DNA of 64,000 nucleotides from Wenyingzhuangia heitensis. Lineage in GTDB: Bacteria; Bacteroidota; Bacteroidia; Flavobacteriales; Flavobacteriaceae. Of this stretch, positions 1 to 9,937 are shown in pieces; within the stretch, counting starts at the first letter, position 1; the number at the start of each line of letters is the position of its first letter. The position numbers were made by a program, and so were the translations under genes. The notes beneath the pieces are model-generated. The model saw nothing but the letters and a program-made list of their open reading frames with translations. It had not been told where the DNA came from and searched no databases. The stretch spans positions 620,001 through 684,000 of the forward strand of contig NZ_JAASQL010000001.1 in NCBI RefSeq assembly GCF_011762155.1. The letters run 5' to 3'.

Positions 1-1241
<1,241 letters not shown>

Positions 1242-1275
1242 ATCTGTAAGCGCTGTAGTGGAAATGTATGGTTGT

Positions 1276-1337
1276 AAATGGTTTTAAATAAGCTAAATAG
1301 GTCTGTTTAAAACCATTTGTGTTTTGTTTAAAACCAT
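1276..1337. repeat. Three copies of an 11-13 base motif (one inverted, two direct)
   Basis: The arm AAATGGTTTTAAA at 1276-1288 is repeated as its exact reverse complement at 1306-1318, 17 bases apart. The longer form TGTTTAAAACCAT then occurs twice in direct orientation, at 1304-1316 and 1325-1337. The block lies between gdhA and the secreted protein at 1399. It could be a weak hairpin terminator for gdhA, although no long T-run follows, or a set of operator half-sites for the downstream gene. The repeat is seen directly; its function is inference. Confidence 0.55.
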
Positions 1338-1398
1338 ATGAGAATATGTTTTTTTTAGTGTTTATGTAGTTTTAGGAAACTAATTAAATTTACAGAAC

Positions 1399-2625
1399 AT
1401 GATTAAAAAATTATCTTTAATGGTTGCTTTTGCAGCAACATTATTTTCGTACGGACAAGCAGCTGATACTGCTACTTTTACAAGAAGCACAACAGCTTCA
1501 GATATTAACAACTTGGTGATTTCTACCAATGGATTTTTTTTAGAGAAACAGTCTGATGGAATGGGAGGATTTACATATACCCCTGTTACTTATACTGTTA
1601 CTTGTGTAACAGATTTTAGAACTTTAGGTGCAGGAAATGAACCAGAATATAAGAGCTCATGGTTTCCTATTAAAGACAACGTAGACCAAAGTGAGAATGC
1701 ATTTGCAGCTCAAAATGGTTTAAAAACAGATAATGTTACAAGTACTAGTTTGGACATGAATCCAAATGATAGTAATAATATGACCTTAAGAACCAGAGTT
1801 TGGACTTATGATAAATTAGATGTTTTAACACCTGCTAAGGCTGTTGTAGGAACAGGATATTCTTTAAGAACTAGTGCAAATGCCGATACAGGTAATACTC
1901 TGACTATTGAAAAGTCTGGTATTCCTAATATTAATAATTTTGAAGTTGTAGCTGCTTATTATCCTGCAAATTATGTTGCTATTACCAATGAGCAGACAGC
2001 TTTTACAAGTGTTACTAGAGGAGAAACTTTTACAATGTCTTTTGATTATACGGCTAATACAAATATTTCAGGTTTAAGATATAGAATCTTATTAATTCAC
2101 CCTGCAGGGGCTGATCCTGTAGCTGATCCTTATGCCAATGCAACTATTGATGATGTTACGGTACCAGATATTACAGTTACAGGTACAGAAGAAAACCAAA
2201 CAGGAACAGTTACTTTTGACTTTCCAGCAGAAACAACATTAGGTGGATTAAATGTAGGAACAACTGCAGCAGACGGAGAAGGTAAACACAAATTAGATGG
2301 TGCTAATTATTACGGTTTACAAAAGTATAACGGAACAGGTTGGGATTTTATTTCTTATGGATTAGAATTTCCTGTGATTGAAGCAGCTACTTTGTCTGCG
2401 GGTAATTTTAACAAACAAGGTTTGGGTATTTACCAAGATTTAGAGAATGGAATTATTACAATTTCTGATGTATCGGGATTTGAAACTATTTATTTAAGAA
2501 ATGTTTTAGGACAAAACGTTAGAACTTTTAAAGCTCAAAATAGATTAGACATTTCTTCATTGCCTTCAGGTATTTATTTTTTACAAACAAATACAGGATT
2601 AAGACAAAAAATTGTTAAAAACTAA
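1399..2625 (+). CDS. Secreted protein with type IX sorting domain, function unknown
   Basis: 408 residues. A Sec signal peptide covers residues 1 to about 22 (MIKKLSLMVAFAATLFSYGQ). The middle is rich in Thr, Asn, Asp and Gly and looks like extracellular beta-sandwich material; no enzymatic motif is recognised. The last 70 or so residues form a type A T9SS C-terminal domain: a short beta-rich segment with the VLGQNVRTF pattern, DISSLPSGIYFLQT, and a basic end KIVKN. It is therefore likely exported by Sec, crosses the outer membrane by the type IX system and is attached to the surface or released. It is monocistronic, with a strong terminator right after it. The substrate or role cannot be read from sequence. 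Confidence 0.85.
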   Translation: MIKKLSLMVAFAATLFSYGQAADTATFTRSTTASDINNLVISTNGFFLEKQSDGMGGFTYTPVTYTVTCVTDFRTLGAGNEPEYKSSWFPIKDNVDQSENAFAAQNGLKTDNVTSTSLDMNPNDSNNMTLRTRVWTYDKLDVLTPAKAVVGTGYSLRTSANADTGNTLTIEKSGIPNINNFEVVAAYYPANYVAITNEQTAFTSVTRGETFTMSFDYTANTNISGLRYRILLIHPAGADPVADPYANATIDDVTVPDITVTGTEENQTGTVTFDFPAETTLGGLNVGTTAADGEGKHKLDGANYYGLQKYNGTGWDFISYGLEFPVIEAATLSAGNFNKQGLGIYQDLENGIITISDVSGFETIYLRNVLGQNVRTFKAQNRLDISSLPSGIYFLQTNTGLRQKIVKN

Positions 2626-2648
2626 AATGTAGTTTTTATTAAGTATAT

Positions 2649-2685
2649 AAAACTCCTTTGGCTTTTCCAAAGGAGTTTTTTTTTT
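2649..2685 (+). terminator. Rho-independent terminator after the secreted-protein gene
   Basis: Thirteen-base stem (2649-2661 pairing with 2667-2679) around CTCCTTTGG/CCAAAGGAG, with a five-base loop, followed by a run of T. It ends the transcript of the gene at 1399. Confidence 0.9.
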
Positions 2686-2715
2686 GATGTAAAAAGGAGT
2701 GTGTATCTTTAACAG

Positions 2716-3807
2716 GTGAAAACTTTAATATCTAAACATCGCAAAATTATTCATGTAGATATGGATGCTTTTTATGCATCTGTAGCACAGCTAGACAATC
2801 CTGAATTAAAAGGAAAACCAGTAGCTGTTGGTGGTGATGGTAGAAGAGGTGTGATTGCAGCAGCAAGTTATGAGGCAAGAAAGTTTGGAGTAAAATCTGC
2901 CATGGCAGGATCGTTGGCTAAAAAACTATGTCCCGACCTTATCTTTGTAACAACTGATTTTACACGATACAAAGAGATCTCAAATCAGGTTAGAGAAATT
3001 TTTTACGAGTACACAGATTTGGTAGAGCCTTTGTCTTTAGATGAGGCTTATTTAGATGTTACCATCAATAAAAAAAAGATGCAATCTGCTACTTTGATTG
3101 CTGAAGAAATAAGAAAGAAAATTTTTAAGAAAACAGGCTTAAACGCATCGGCCGGAATTGCCCCTAATAAGTTTGTAGCCAAAATAGCTTCGGATATAAA
3201 CAAGCCTAATGGACAAAAAACCATCACACCAACTGAAGTAATTCCATTTTTAGAAACCTTGCAAATCCGTAAGTTTTATGGGGTAGGAAAAGTAACTACT
3301 CAAAAAATGTATCAATTGGGTATTTTTACTGGTGCAGATTTAAAAAATAAAACGTTTGTATTTTTAGAAGAACACTTTAAAAGTTCTGCGGAACATTACT
3401 ATAATATCGTAAGAGGAATTCACAACAGTCCGGTTCGTTCATCTAGAACAAGAAAATCTATAGGTGCAGAACATACCTATTTAGAAAATCTAACATCAGA
3501 AGTTTATATTCTTAAAAAACTAGAAATCTTATCCATAGAAATAGAAAAGAGATTGTTAAAAGCCAATGTTAAAGGAAGAACTATTACCTTAAAAATAAAG
3601 TATAGTGATTTTACTCAAACTACTCGTAGTAAAACATTAGAGGGTTTTATTGATGGTCAATTGGATATTTTTAAGATAGTTAAAGAACTGTTGTTTCAAG
3701 AAAAGTTGGGTAATTCTGTTCGGCTTTTAGGAATCTCTATCAATAATTTAAACAATCAAGAGGTTGAAAAAAAACATCAATATATTCAGTTAAAGTTAGA
3801 CTTTTAG
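2716..3807 (+). CDS. dinB: DNA polymerase IV (Y-family translesion polymerase)
   Basis: 363 residues, close to the usual 350-360. Copies damaged DNA with low fidelity after replication stalls. Seen: the palm motif VDMDAFYASV (metal-binding Asp at 15 and 17), the finger segment GVIAAASYEARKFGVKSAM, the second catalytic motif SLDEAYLDVT near residue 110, then the helix-hairpin-helix thumb (KFYGVGKVT) and a little-finger domain. The chosen start is GTG at 2716, since it gives the usual short N-terminus before the first beta strand and no ATG is better placed. The C-terminus QYIQLKLDF resembles a beta-clamp-binding tail (QLxLF type). It stands alone between a terminator and the DUF1800 gene. No LexA-type box was recognised. 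Confidence 0.96.
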   Translation: MKTLISKHRKIIHVDMDAFYASVAQLDNPELKGKPVAVGGDGRRGVIAAASYEARKFGVKSAMAGSLAKKLCPDLIFVTTDFTRYKEISNQVREIFYEYTDLVEPLSLDEAYLDVTINKKKMQSATLIAEEIRKKIFKKTGLNASAGIAPNKFVAKIASDINKPNGQKTITPTEVIPFLETLQIRKFYGVGKVTTQKMYQLGIFTGADLKNKTFVFLEEHFKSSAEHYYNIVRGIHNSPVRSSRTRKSIGAEHTYLENLTSEVYILKKLEILSIEIEKRLLKANVKGRTITLKIKYSDFTQTTRSKTLEGFIDGQLDIFKIVKELLFQEKLGNSVRLLGISINNLNNQEVEKKHQYIQLKLDF

Positions 3808-3910
3808 CTTTTTTGTTGTTGATATGGTTTTTAAATGTCGTATAATTTGAGTATTTGTTATTTTATTTAGTTTTTGTTGTAGATTTATTAATCATCAGTA
3901 ATTACTAATT

Positions 3911-5560
3911 ATGAGTTCCATCCAACCTTTAGAGTCTGTATTAGGAAAAATAAGAGCCAAGCATCTTTTAAAAAGAGCATGCTATAATGTAACTAAATCT
4001 AGAATAGAAGAGTTTAGTGCTTACACTGTGGATCAAGCTTTGTATCAATTAACAAACACACATACCAAAAAATTAGAGCAACCTATTAATTACGAGACAG
4101 GTAACCCTTGGATTGATGAAGCAGAGGCAGATGCGGATAGTGTTGTGGCTTATAAGTTAATGGAAGGAACCATTGCTTGGTGGTTAGATGAGGCTAAAGA
4201 AGATAAAACGGTGCGATCTAGAATGGCTTACTTTCTGTTTAGTTTTTTATCTATAGATTCTGATGTTGCAAAGTTTAATAGAGGTGTTTTTTACGATTAT
4301 TTACGATTGTTAGATAGGTATTGTTTGGGAGATATAAAGGAATTATTATATCAAATAACGATCACTAATTTAATGCTTCATTATTTAGATAATAATGAGA
4401 ACACAAAGACAAACCCTAATGAAAATTATGCTAGAGAAGTGTTAGAGCTTTTTACCATTGGTAAAGGACCTGTTGCAGGTATAGGAGATTATACCCATTA
4501 TACAGAAGATGATATTGTTACAGCTGCAAGATTGCTAACAGGTTGGGTTACTAATTACAATAAAAGAGATGTAACCAATCACGGAGGAGATAATGGAGGA
4601 ATTCCTACAGGAAAACCAGTGAGTAATAAACACGATTTTACAGAGAAAAAATTTTCTACTCGTTTTGGAAATAGAGTTATAGCGGCTTATGATACTAATG
4701 GAAAAACAAATGCTCAGAAAGAAGCTAGAATGAAAGAGGAGTTGGTTGAATTTTTTGATATGATTTTTGATCAAGAAGAAACCGCTAAATATATATGTAG
4801 AAGAATGTATAGATACTTTGTGTCGGGTAAAATAACTACAGAAATAGAAAACGATATTATTATTCCTTTAGCAAATACGTTTAGAGTTAATTATAACTTG
4901 ATAGAACCTATTACTCAGTTGTTAAAAAGTAAGCATTTTTACGATGAAGATGATGCTGAAATTGGTGATGAAATTATTGGAGGAATGATAAAATCTCCAC
5001 TAGAACTAGCCTTACAAACATTAACATTGGTAAATTATCCTGTTCCAGATCCGGTGTCTGAAAGTGAATTCCATTATCTGTTTTTTTATCAAAGAGAATT
5101 GGTTAGAGATTTTTTGCAATTATCAAGTCAAAAACCATTTAGTCCACCTTCTGTAGCTGGTTTTCCTGCTATGTATGAAGCTCCTGTTTATGATAAATTT
5201 TGGTTCAATTCTACCACCATAATCCCACGATATAATTTAGGGCAATTGCTCTTAAATAAAAATCAAACAAAAGTAGATTTTAAAGTAACAAGATTTGTAG
5301 AAGAAAACATAAGCAATCCATCTGATGTTACGGTATTGATACCGGAACTGATAACGTTACTTTTTTCTAAAGCTGTTAACAATGATAGAATCAATTATTT
5401 TACCAATGAAATACTTTTAGATAACGGCTCCTTGTCTGCAGGAATGTGGACAAGAGAGTGGAATAACTATATGTCTACAGGAAACGATTTAGGAACAGAA
5501 GGAGCACTTGTTCCTTTGTTTAAGGCTTTGTTATGGTCTCAAGAGTATCAGACTAATTAA
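3911..5560 (+). CDS. DUF1800 family protein
   Basis: 549 residues, matching the DUF1800 family (PF08811) in length and in its hallmark segment NPNENYAREVLELFTIG followed by YTEDDIVTAARLLTGW. The family is alpha-helical and of unknown biochemical role. It is almost always paired with a DUF1501 gene, as here, where that gene starts 12 bases after this stop. No signal peptide is visible at the N-terminus (MSSIQPLESVLGKIRAKHLL), so its location is unclear. The pairing suggests that the two proteins work together in the envelope or at the cell surface; this is inference from conserved neighbourhood. Confidence 0.9.
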   Translation: MSSIQPLESVLGKIRAKHLLKRACYNVTKSRIEEFSAYTVDQALYQLTNTHTKKLEQPINYETGNPWIDEAEADADSVVAYKLMEGTIAWWLDEAKEDKTVRSRMAYFLFSFLSIDSDVAKFNRGVFYDYLRLLDRYCLGDIKELLYQITITNLMLHYLDNNENTKTNPNENYAREVLELFTIGKGPVAGIGDYTHYTEDDIVTAARLLTGWVTNYNKRDVTNHGGDNGGIPTGKPVSNKHDFTEKKFSTRFGNRVIAAYDTNGKTNAQKEARMKEELVEFFDMIFDQEETAKYICRRMYRYFVSGKITTEIENDIIIPLANTFRVNYNLIEPITQLLKSKHFYDEDDAEIGDEIIGGMIKSPLELALQTLTLVNYPVPDPVSESEFHYLFFYQRELVRDFLQLSSQKPFSPPSVAGFPAMYEAPVYDKFWFNSTTIIPRYNLGQLLLNKNQTKVDFKVTRFVEENISNPSDVTVLIPELITLLFSKAVNNDRINYFTNEILLDNGSLSAGMWTREWNNYMSTGNDLGTEGALVPLFKALLWSQEYQTN

Positions 5561-5572
5561 AGATAAGATGTC

Positions 5573-7210
5573 ATGAATAGAAGAAAATTTTTACAATTAT
5601 CAACACTAAGTTCTACAGGAGCTATGTTGCTAAACGGACATCAGGTAAATGCGTTTTCGCAAACAGATTTGGTAAACTCAATTCCAGCTTCTGTTGTTGA
5701 TGGAAGAACTATAGTATTGGTTCAATTAACAGGAGGAAATGATGGATTAAATACTGTAATACCACAAAGCCAATATGATGAATATGCTAGATTAAGACCT
5801 ACAATTCGATTGAAAGAATCTGGAACAGGAGCCGCTATCCCTTTAGATAGCAGTTTAGACGATGCTCAAAAATTATTAATTCATCCATCTTGTACAGGTT
5901 TAAAATCTTTGTATGATGAGGGGAAATTAAATGTGATTCATTCTGTAGGGTATCCTCAATTAAACAAATCTCACTTTGCATCAAGAGCCTTAATGTTTCA
6001 AGGTGGGGATGGAACTCCAGAAAATTCTACCAAAACAGATGGCTGGATGGCAAGATTTTTAAACTCTGCTTATGATTATACACAATATCAAGATCCGTTA
6101 GGAATCCAATTAGGAAGTCAAAAACCCTCTTTAGGATTTCAATCTAGTCATGAACATAAAGTAGATTTAAACTTAGCAGGACAAGATGTTTCTGGTTATT
6201 ACAACGTAGTTTCTAATATAGGAAATCCAGTACCCGAAATTCCAGAATCAGATTATGGAGATGCATTGTCTTATATTTCTAATATAGAGAGTGGAATTAA
6301 CACATATTCGCAGAGAATTAGCGAGGTTTTTAATTTGGGTTTGTCTAAAAGAAATGCAGAAAGTACAGTAAATTATCCGTCGAACAATAAATTAGCAGAT
6401 CAATTAAAAACAGTTGCTACATTAATAAGAGGAGGTTCTAAAACCAAAGTGTTTTTAGTATCGTATGATGGGTTTGATACACATGGAAGTCAAGTGCAAA
6501 GTCAAACAGAAACACACAAGGGAAAGCACGCAGATTTGTTAAAATCAGTAGGAGATGCCCTTAAGTTTTTTCAGGACGATTTAAAAATGTTAGGGATTGA
6601 AGATAAAGTGGTTTCAGCAACGTTTACAGAGTTTGGTAGAAAGCCTGCTGAAAACGGAAATTTAGGAACGGATCACGGAAATTTAGGGCCTATGTTTGTA
6701 ATTGGTAAACATGTAAAGGGAGGTGTAACAGGAACTAATTTAGATTTATCTGAAGTGACTGAACATTACGATCAAACTATAATGCAGCATGATTATAGGC
6801 AGGTGTTTACCAGTATTATTAGTGGGTATTTAGGAGCTACAGATAAAATATTAACAGATACAGAGTTTGGAGAATTTAGTGCTAAAAAATTAAATTTAAT
6901 TGAAGAATCTCAAAAGACAGATGGTAGTTTGTCTGTAGATGATGTTTTAAAAGATAAATTAATATCACTATCCGAAAATCCGGTTTCTTCATCATTTACA
7001 ATTAGTTATGTAAGTAGTAGGTTTTTTAGGGGTAAAATAGAATTAAAAAGTATAGCAGGAAGTTCTGTTTTTTCTTTGGTTCAAGATTTTGCTCCCCGAC
7101 TTAATAGAGTTCCGGTAAATATTACCCATGTTGTTTCCGGAGTATACATATTGGTTTTGTATGACGAGGATCATCAAAGTTTTTACAGACAAAAAATCAT
7201 TAAACAATAA
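5573..7210 (+). CDS. DUF1501 family protein with signal and type IX-like sorting tail
   Basis: 545 residues. The N-terminus MNRRKFLQLSTLSSTGAMLL resembles a twin-arginine-like signal (RRKF), usual in DUF1501 proteins (PF07394), which belong to the alkaline-phosphatase/sulfatase-like fold. Family landmarks seen: VQLTGGNDGLNTVIP, the HPSCTGLKSLYDEGKLNVI block, SYDGFDTHG and the TEFGRKPAENG...TDHGNLGPMFVIG segment. After about residue 465 comes an extra beta-rich domain ending VSGVYILVLYDEDHQ...KIIKQ, which resembles a T9SS type A sorting domain. It is probably co-transcribed with the DUF1800 gene (12-base gap) and followed by a terminator. The molecular function is unknown. Confidence 0.88.
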   Translation: MNRRKFLQLSTLSSTGAMLLNGHQVNAFSQTDLVNSIPASVVDGRTIVLVQLTGGNDGLNTVIPQSQYDEYARLRPTIRLKESGTGAAIPLDSSLDDAQKLLIHPSCTGLKSLYDEGKLNVIHSVGYPQLNKSHFASRALMFQGGDGTPENSTKTDGWMARFLNSAYDYTQYQDPLGIQLGSQKPSLGFQSSHEHKVDLNLAGQDVSGYYNVVSNIGNPVPEIPESDYGDALSYISNIESGINTYSQRISEVFNLGLSKRNAESTVNYPSNNKLADQLKTVATLIRGGSKTKVFLVSYDGFDTHGSQVQSQTETHKGKHADLLKSVGDALKFFQDDLKMLGIEDKVVSATFTEFGRKPAENGNLGTDHGNLGPMFVIGKHVKGGVTGTNLDLSEVTEHYDQTIMQHDYRQVFTSIISGYLGATDKILTDTEFGEFSAKKLNLIEESQKTDGSLSVDDVLKDKLISLSENPVSSSFTISYVSSRFFRGKIELKSIAGSSVFSLVQDFAPRLNRVPVNITHVVSGVYILVLYDEDHQSFYRQKIIKQ

Positions 7211-7230
7211 TGATTAGCTTTATGCGATAC

Positions 7231-7265
7231 AAAAATCATCTTAATTTATAAGGTGGTTTTTTGTT
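7231..7265 (+). terminator. Terminator after the DUF1800/DUF1501 pair
   Basis: Thirteen-base stem 7231-7243 with 7249-7261, including two G-U pairs, a five-base loop and a T-rich 3' side. It lies just before the next gene at 7280. Confidence 0.65.
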
Positions 7266-7279
7266 GTAAATAGATCTAT

Positions 7280-7723
7280 ATGGATAAAAAGCAGTTGATC
7301 ACATTGTGTTTAGATATTGTTAACGGCAAGTTATTGGATGTTCAAAATGCAATTGACGGGTATAAAATAGACTTAATGTCTGAAACTAAAAGTTCTGCAG
7401 GAGATAAGCATGAAACAGGTAGAGCAATGTTACAGTTAGAAATGGAAAAGCTAGGGCAACAACATCAGACTATATTGATGCAGAAAGAGGTTCTTTCTAA
7501 AATACAGGTAGCAGTGTCTACTAAAATTGCACTGGGGAGCTTGGTTGTTTTTAATGGTATTTATTATTTTATTGCTACTAGTATTGGACAAGTAAAGTAT
7601 AGCAAAAAAACAGTGATGGTTGTGTCTGTAAATTCACCCATTGGGGTTTTGTTATTGGGAAAAGAAAAGGGAAGCAAATTGGTTTTTAATGGAAAACGGT
7701 TTGTTGTTCAAGACGTTTTGTAA
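7280..7723 (+). CDS. GreA/GreB-like protein (often labelled 3-oxoacyl-ACP synthase)
   Basis: 147 residues. The N-terminal half is a helical hairpin with SETKSSAGDKHETGRAMLQ, comparable to the acidic coiled-coil tip of transcript-cleavage factors. The C-terminal half, from about residue 88, has VSVNSPIGVLLLGKEKGSKL, which matches the SPIGxALLGKxxGD signature of the GreA/GreB/Rnk C-terminal domain. Relatives in flavobacteria are often named 3-oxoacyl-ACP synthase in databases; nothing here supports that enzyme, as there is no thiolase fold, length or active-site cysteine. It probably binds RNA polymerase through the secondary channel, by family analogy. Monocistronic, convergent with the helicase gene. 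Confidence 0.75.
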   Translation: MDKKQLITLCLDIVNGKLLDVQNAIDGYKIDLMSETKSSAGDKHETGRAMLQLEMEKLGQQHQTILMQKEVLSKIQVAVSTKIALGSLVVFNGIYYFIATSIGQVKYSKKTVMVVSVNSPIGVLLLGKEKGSKLVFNGKRFVVQDVL

Positions 7724-7727
7724 ATAT

Positions 7728-7766
7728 TCAAAGGGGATCAAAATATTAAATTTTGATCCCCTTTGA
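7728..7766. terminator. Two-way terminator between GreA-like and helicase genes
   Basis: Perfect 17-base stem (7728-7744 with 7750-7766) and five-base loop, core GGGGATC/GATCCCC, with A and T runs inside the stem ends. It lies between two convergent genes and can serve both. Confidence 0.9.
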
Positions 7767-7787
7767 GCGGTTTTATAAAGGACTTAA

Positions 7788-9125
7788 TTATTTTTTGGGT
7801 CTTCTACGTTGAGGTTTTTTGTATTTTTTAGCTATTTCTCTACGATAGCTACCTCCTTGGTTTGTTTTGCTGTTCTTTTCAGATTTTTCGTGGAATGCAG
7901 GTCCAGGAGCAAATTCTTTAGATCCTAGTTTTTGATAAAGAGTAATGTCTTCTTTTTCAACTTCTTCTTCTAGTAATTTGCTTTCAATAAAAACTTCGTC
8001 AGGCATTCCGTATTTTGGAATTTCATAATCCATTAAGGTTTCTATTTCTTCTAGTATTTCAGCATTTTTTTCTGTAATAAAAGAAATTGCAAAACCTTCA
8101 TTTTCTGCACGTCCTGTTCTACCAATTCGGTGCATATAAGCTTCTGCTTCTTTAGGCAGGTCAAAGTTAATTACGTGTGTAACTCCAGGAATATCCATTC
8201 CCCTAGACAATACATCGGTAGTAATTAAAACACGATGTTTTCCTTCTTTAAAGTTTTCTACAGAACGCAAACGGTAGTTTTGTGTTTTGTTAGAGTGAAT
8301 TAAAGCAAAACTATCTTCAGGATATTCTGCCATACCTTGAATTTCATTAAAGACTAAATCTGCTAAATATTTATGCTTGATAAAAACCAAAACACGAGAC
8401 ATTTCCTCGTCTTCTTGTAATAAATGGTTTAATAAGTTTATTTTGGTGTAGAAGTTAGGCACTTCAAAGGCCATTTGCTCTATGTTTTCAAGTCTTGTTC
8501 CCGATGCTGCAGACTCTACATTAATTGGGTTTTGAAAAAACTCTCCAATCAATTCAGACACTTCATCGGTCATGGTTGCAGAAAATAAAATAGCTTGTTT
8601 CTTTTTAGGAACCAAATCAATAATGTCAATTAACTGTAGTCTAAAACCAAGGTTAAAAATTTCATCAACTTCATCAATTACTAATTTCTGAATAAACTTT
8701 AATTTTAACGCTCCAGCCATTCCTAAATCAATAACACGTCTAGGAGTAGATACTAAAATATCTAATCCGTTGTGAATCATTTCTTTTTGTTTGTTGATGT
8801 TAGCACCTCCGTAAATCCCTCCATATCTTACGTTTAAGTAAGTAGTTAGTTTGTCTAAAGCATCTAAAACTTGTACAACTAGTTCACGAGTAGGAACCAC
8901 AATTAAGACTCTAGGGTGTTTTTGTTCCGAAAACGGCAACATGCGTAAAATAGGCATTAGGTAGGCAAAAGTTTTACCTGTTCCTGTTTGTGCAATACCA
9001 ACAACATCTCTACCAGACATAATACACGGGAATGCATCTTGTTGTATTTTGGTAGGTTCAGTATAACCTAAATTGGCTATAGCGTTACGTAATTGGTTGT
9101 TAAGATTTAAATTTTCAAAAGACAT
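7788..9125 (-). CDS. DEAD-box family RNA helicase (DEVD variant)
   Basis: 445 residues from the preferred start at 9125 (MSFENLNLNNQL). An upstream in-frame ATG at 9158 adds 11 residues that do not look conserved. Motifs in order: Q motif TEPTKIQ near residue 25, Walker A AQTGTGKT 45-52, PTREL near 79, motif II DEVD at 151-154 instead of DEAD, SAT near 182, STPRR, and HRIGRTGR in the second RecA domain. The C-terminal tail is basic and disordered (RREIAKKYKKPQRRRPKK), typical of RNA-binding extensions. It unwinds or remodels RNA in ribosome assembly or mRNA decay; the specific target cannot be assigned. It is followed by a shared terminator. Confidence 0.93.
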   Translation of the reverse strand: MSFENLNLNNQLRNAIANLGYTEPTKIQQDAFPCIMSGRDVVGIAQTGTGKTFAYLMPILRMLPFSEQKHPRVLIVVPTRELVVQVLDALDKLTTYLNVRYGGIYGGANINKQKEMIHNGLDILVSTPRRVIDLGMAGALKLKFIQKLVIDEVDEIFNLGFRLQLIDIIDLVPKKKQAILFSATMTDEVSELIGEFFQNPINVESAASGTRLENIEQMAFEVPNFYTKINLLNHLLQEDEEMSRVLVFIKHKYLADLVFNEIQGMAEYPEDSFALIHSNKTQNYRLRSVENFKEGKHRVLITTDVLSRGMDIPGVTHVINFDLPKEAEAYMHRIGRTGRAENEGFAISFITEKNAEILEEIETLMDYEIPKYGMPDEVFIESKLLEEEVEKEDITLYQKLGSKEFAPGPAFHEKSEKNSKTNQGGSYRREIAKKYKKPQRRRPKK

Positions 9126-9191
9126 AGTTCCTAAATTTCTAGCTGCAAAGATACGCAATCAAGACTAAGGAATAAGTTTATTGTAGAAAGC

Positions 9192-9800
9192 TTATTTTTC
9201 TTTCTTCCAATTCTTGTTCAATTCATCTTGTAGCTTTCGGCTTACTTCTTGAAAACGTTTTAAAGATGTTTTTTTATGGGTTTCAAATTCTGCTTCTACT
9301 CCTTTTAAGGCTGAAACAGCTTTGGTAGTAATACTTAAGTTTTGTTTGTATTTAAAAATAAAGAAACCTAATAGAATTAATAAGACACTATAAGTTATAG
9401 CAATTATAATAGTGAAAATAGATTTTTGCACAGGCAAACCAAAAACAGATCTGCTGTCTTTTAGATCAATAGCAGTAGCTAAATCTTGCTGAGTGTTTGC
9501 TAGTTCTTCTTTAAGTTTAGTAATTTCTAGATTGTTTGTTTTGATGGTTTTGACCTTGTCTGTAATAATGCTTTTTTGAGAACTTAAAGAATCTAAAACG
9601 TTTTGCTTTAATTTTTGGTATTTATTTATAGAGATTACCTTGTATTCTTGATATTTGGTAGAAGTTCTGTATAAATAATCAAATTGACTGGTCATGCTTT
9701 TGTCTACTTCTTCTGTAGTATCCTCTACTTCTGTGTTTGCATTTTGTGCATAGCAAATGGGAGTGATAATCAATAAGAAAAAATAAAATAAACTTTTCAT
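9192..9800 (-). CDS. Secreted/membrane coiled-coil protein, unknown function
   Basis: 202 residues. A signal peptide (residues 1-18, ending in CYAQ) is followed by a short acidic region, a coiled coil at about 60-110 (ITDKVKTIKTNNLEITKLKE), one membrane helix near 130-150 (IFTIIIAITYSVLLILLGFF) and a second charged helical tail. Homologues in flavobacteria are commonly labelled tRNA (guanine-N1)-methyltransferase. That name is not credible here, since there is no SPOUT or Rossmann fold and the protein is exported. It lies 66 bases upstream of the helicase and on the same strand, so co-transcription is possible. A structural envelope role is the most that can be inferred. Confidence 0.75.
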   Translation of the reverse strand: MKSLFYFFLLIITPICYAQNANTEVEDTTEEVDKSMTSQFDYLYRTSTKYQEYKVISINKYQKLKQNVLDSLSSQKSIITDKVKTIKTNNLEITKLKEELANTQQDLATAIDLKDSRSVFGLPVQKSIFTIIIAITYSVLLILLGFFIFKYKQNLSITTKAVSALKGVEAEFETHKKTSLKRFQEVSRKLQDELNKNWKKEK

Positions 9801-9907
9801 AACTAGTTGTTTTAGATAAAGGGTTTTACAAAGGTAGTAATTTCATCAAATATAAGGCCAATTGACAAATTTATGGATATGTTAATTCAACTTTACTTTA
9901 GTATATT

Positions 9908-9915
9908 TACCTTTG
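9908..9915 (+). promoter_or_regulatory. Possible -7 promoter element of clpP
   Basis: TACCTTTG fits the Bacteroidota -7 consensus TAnnTTTG and sits 22 bases before the clpP ATG. No clean TTG lies 17-23 bases upstream, so the call is tentative. Confidence 0.35.
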
Positions 9916-9937
9916 TAACCTATAAGAACATATATAT

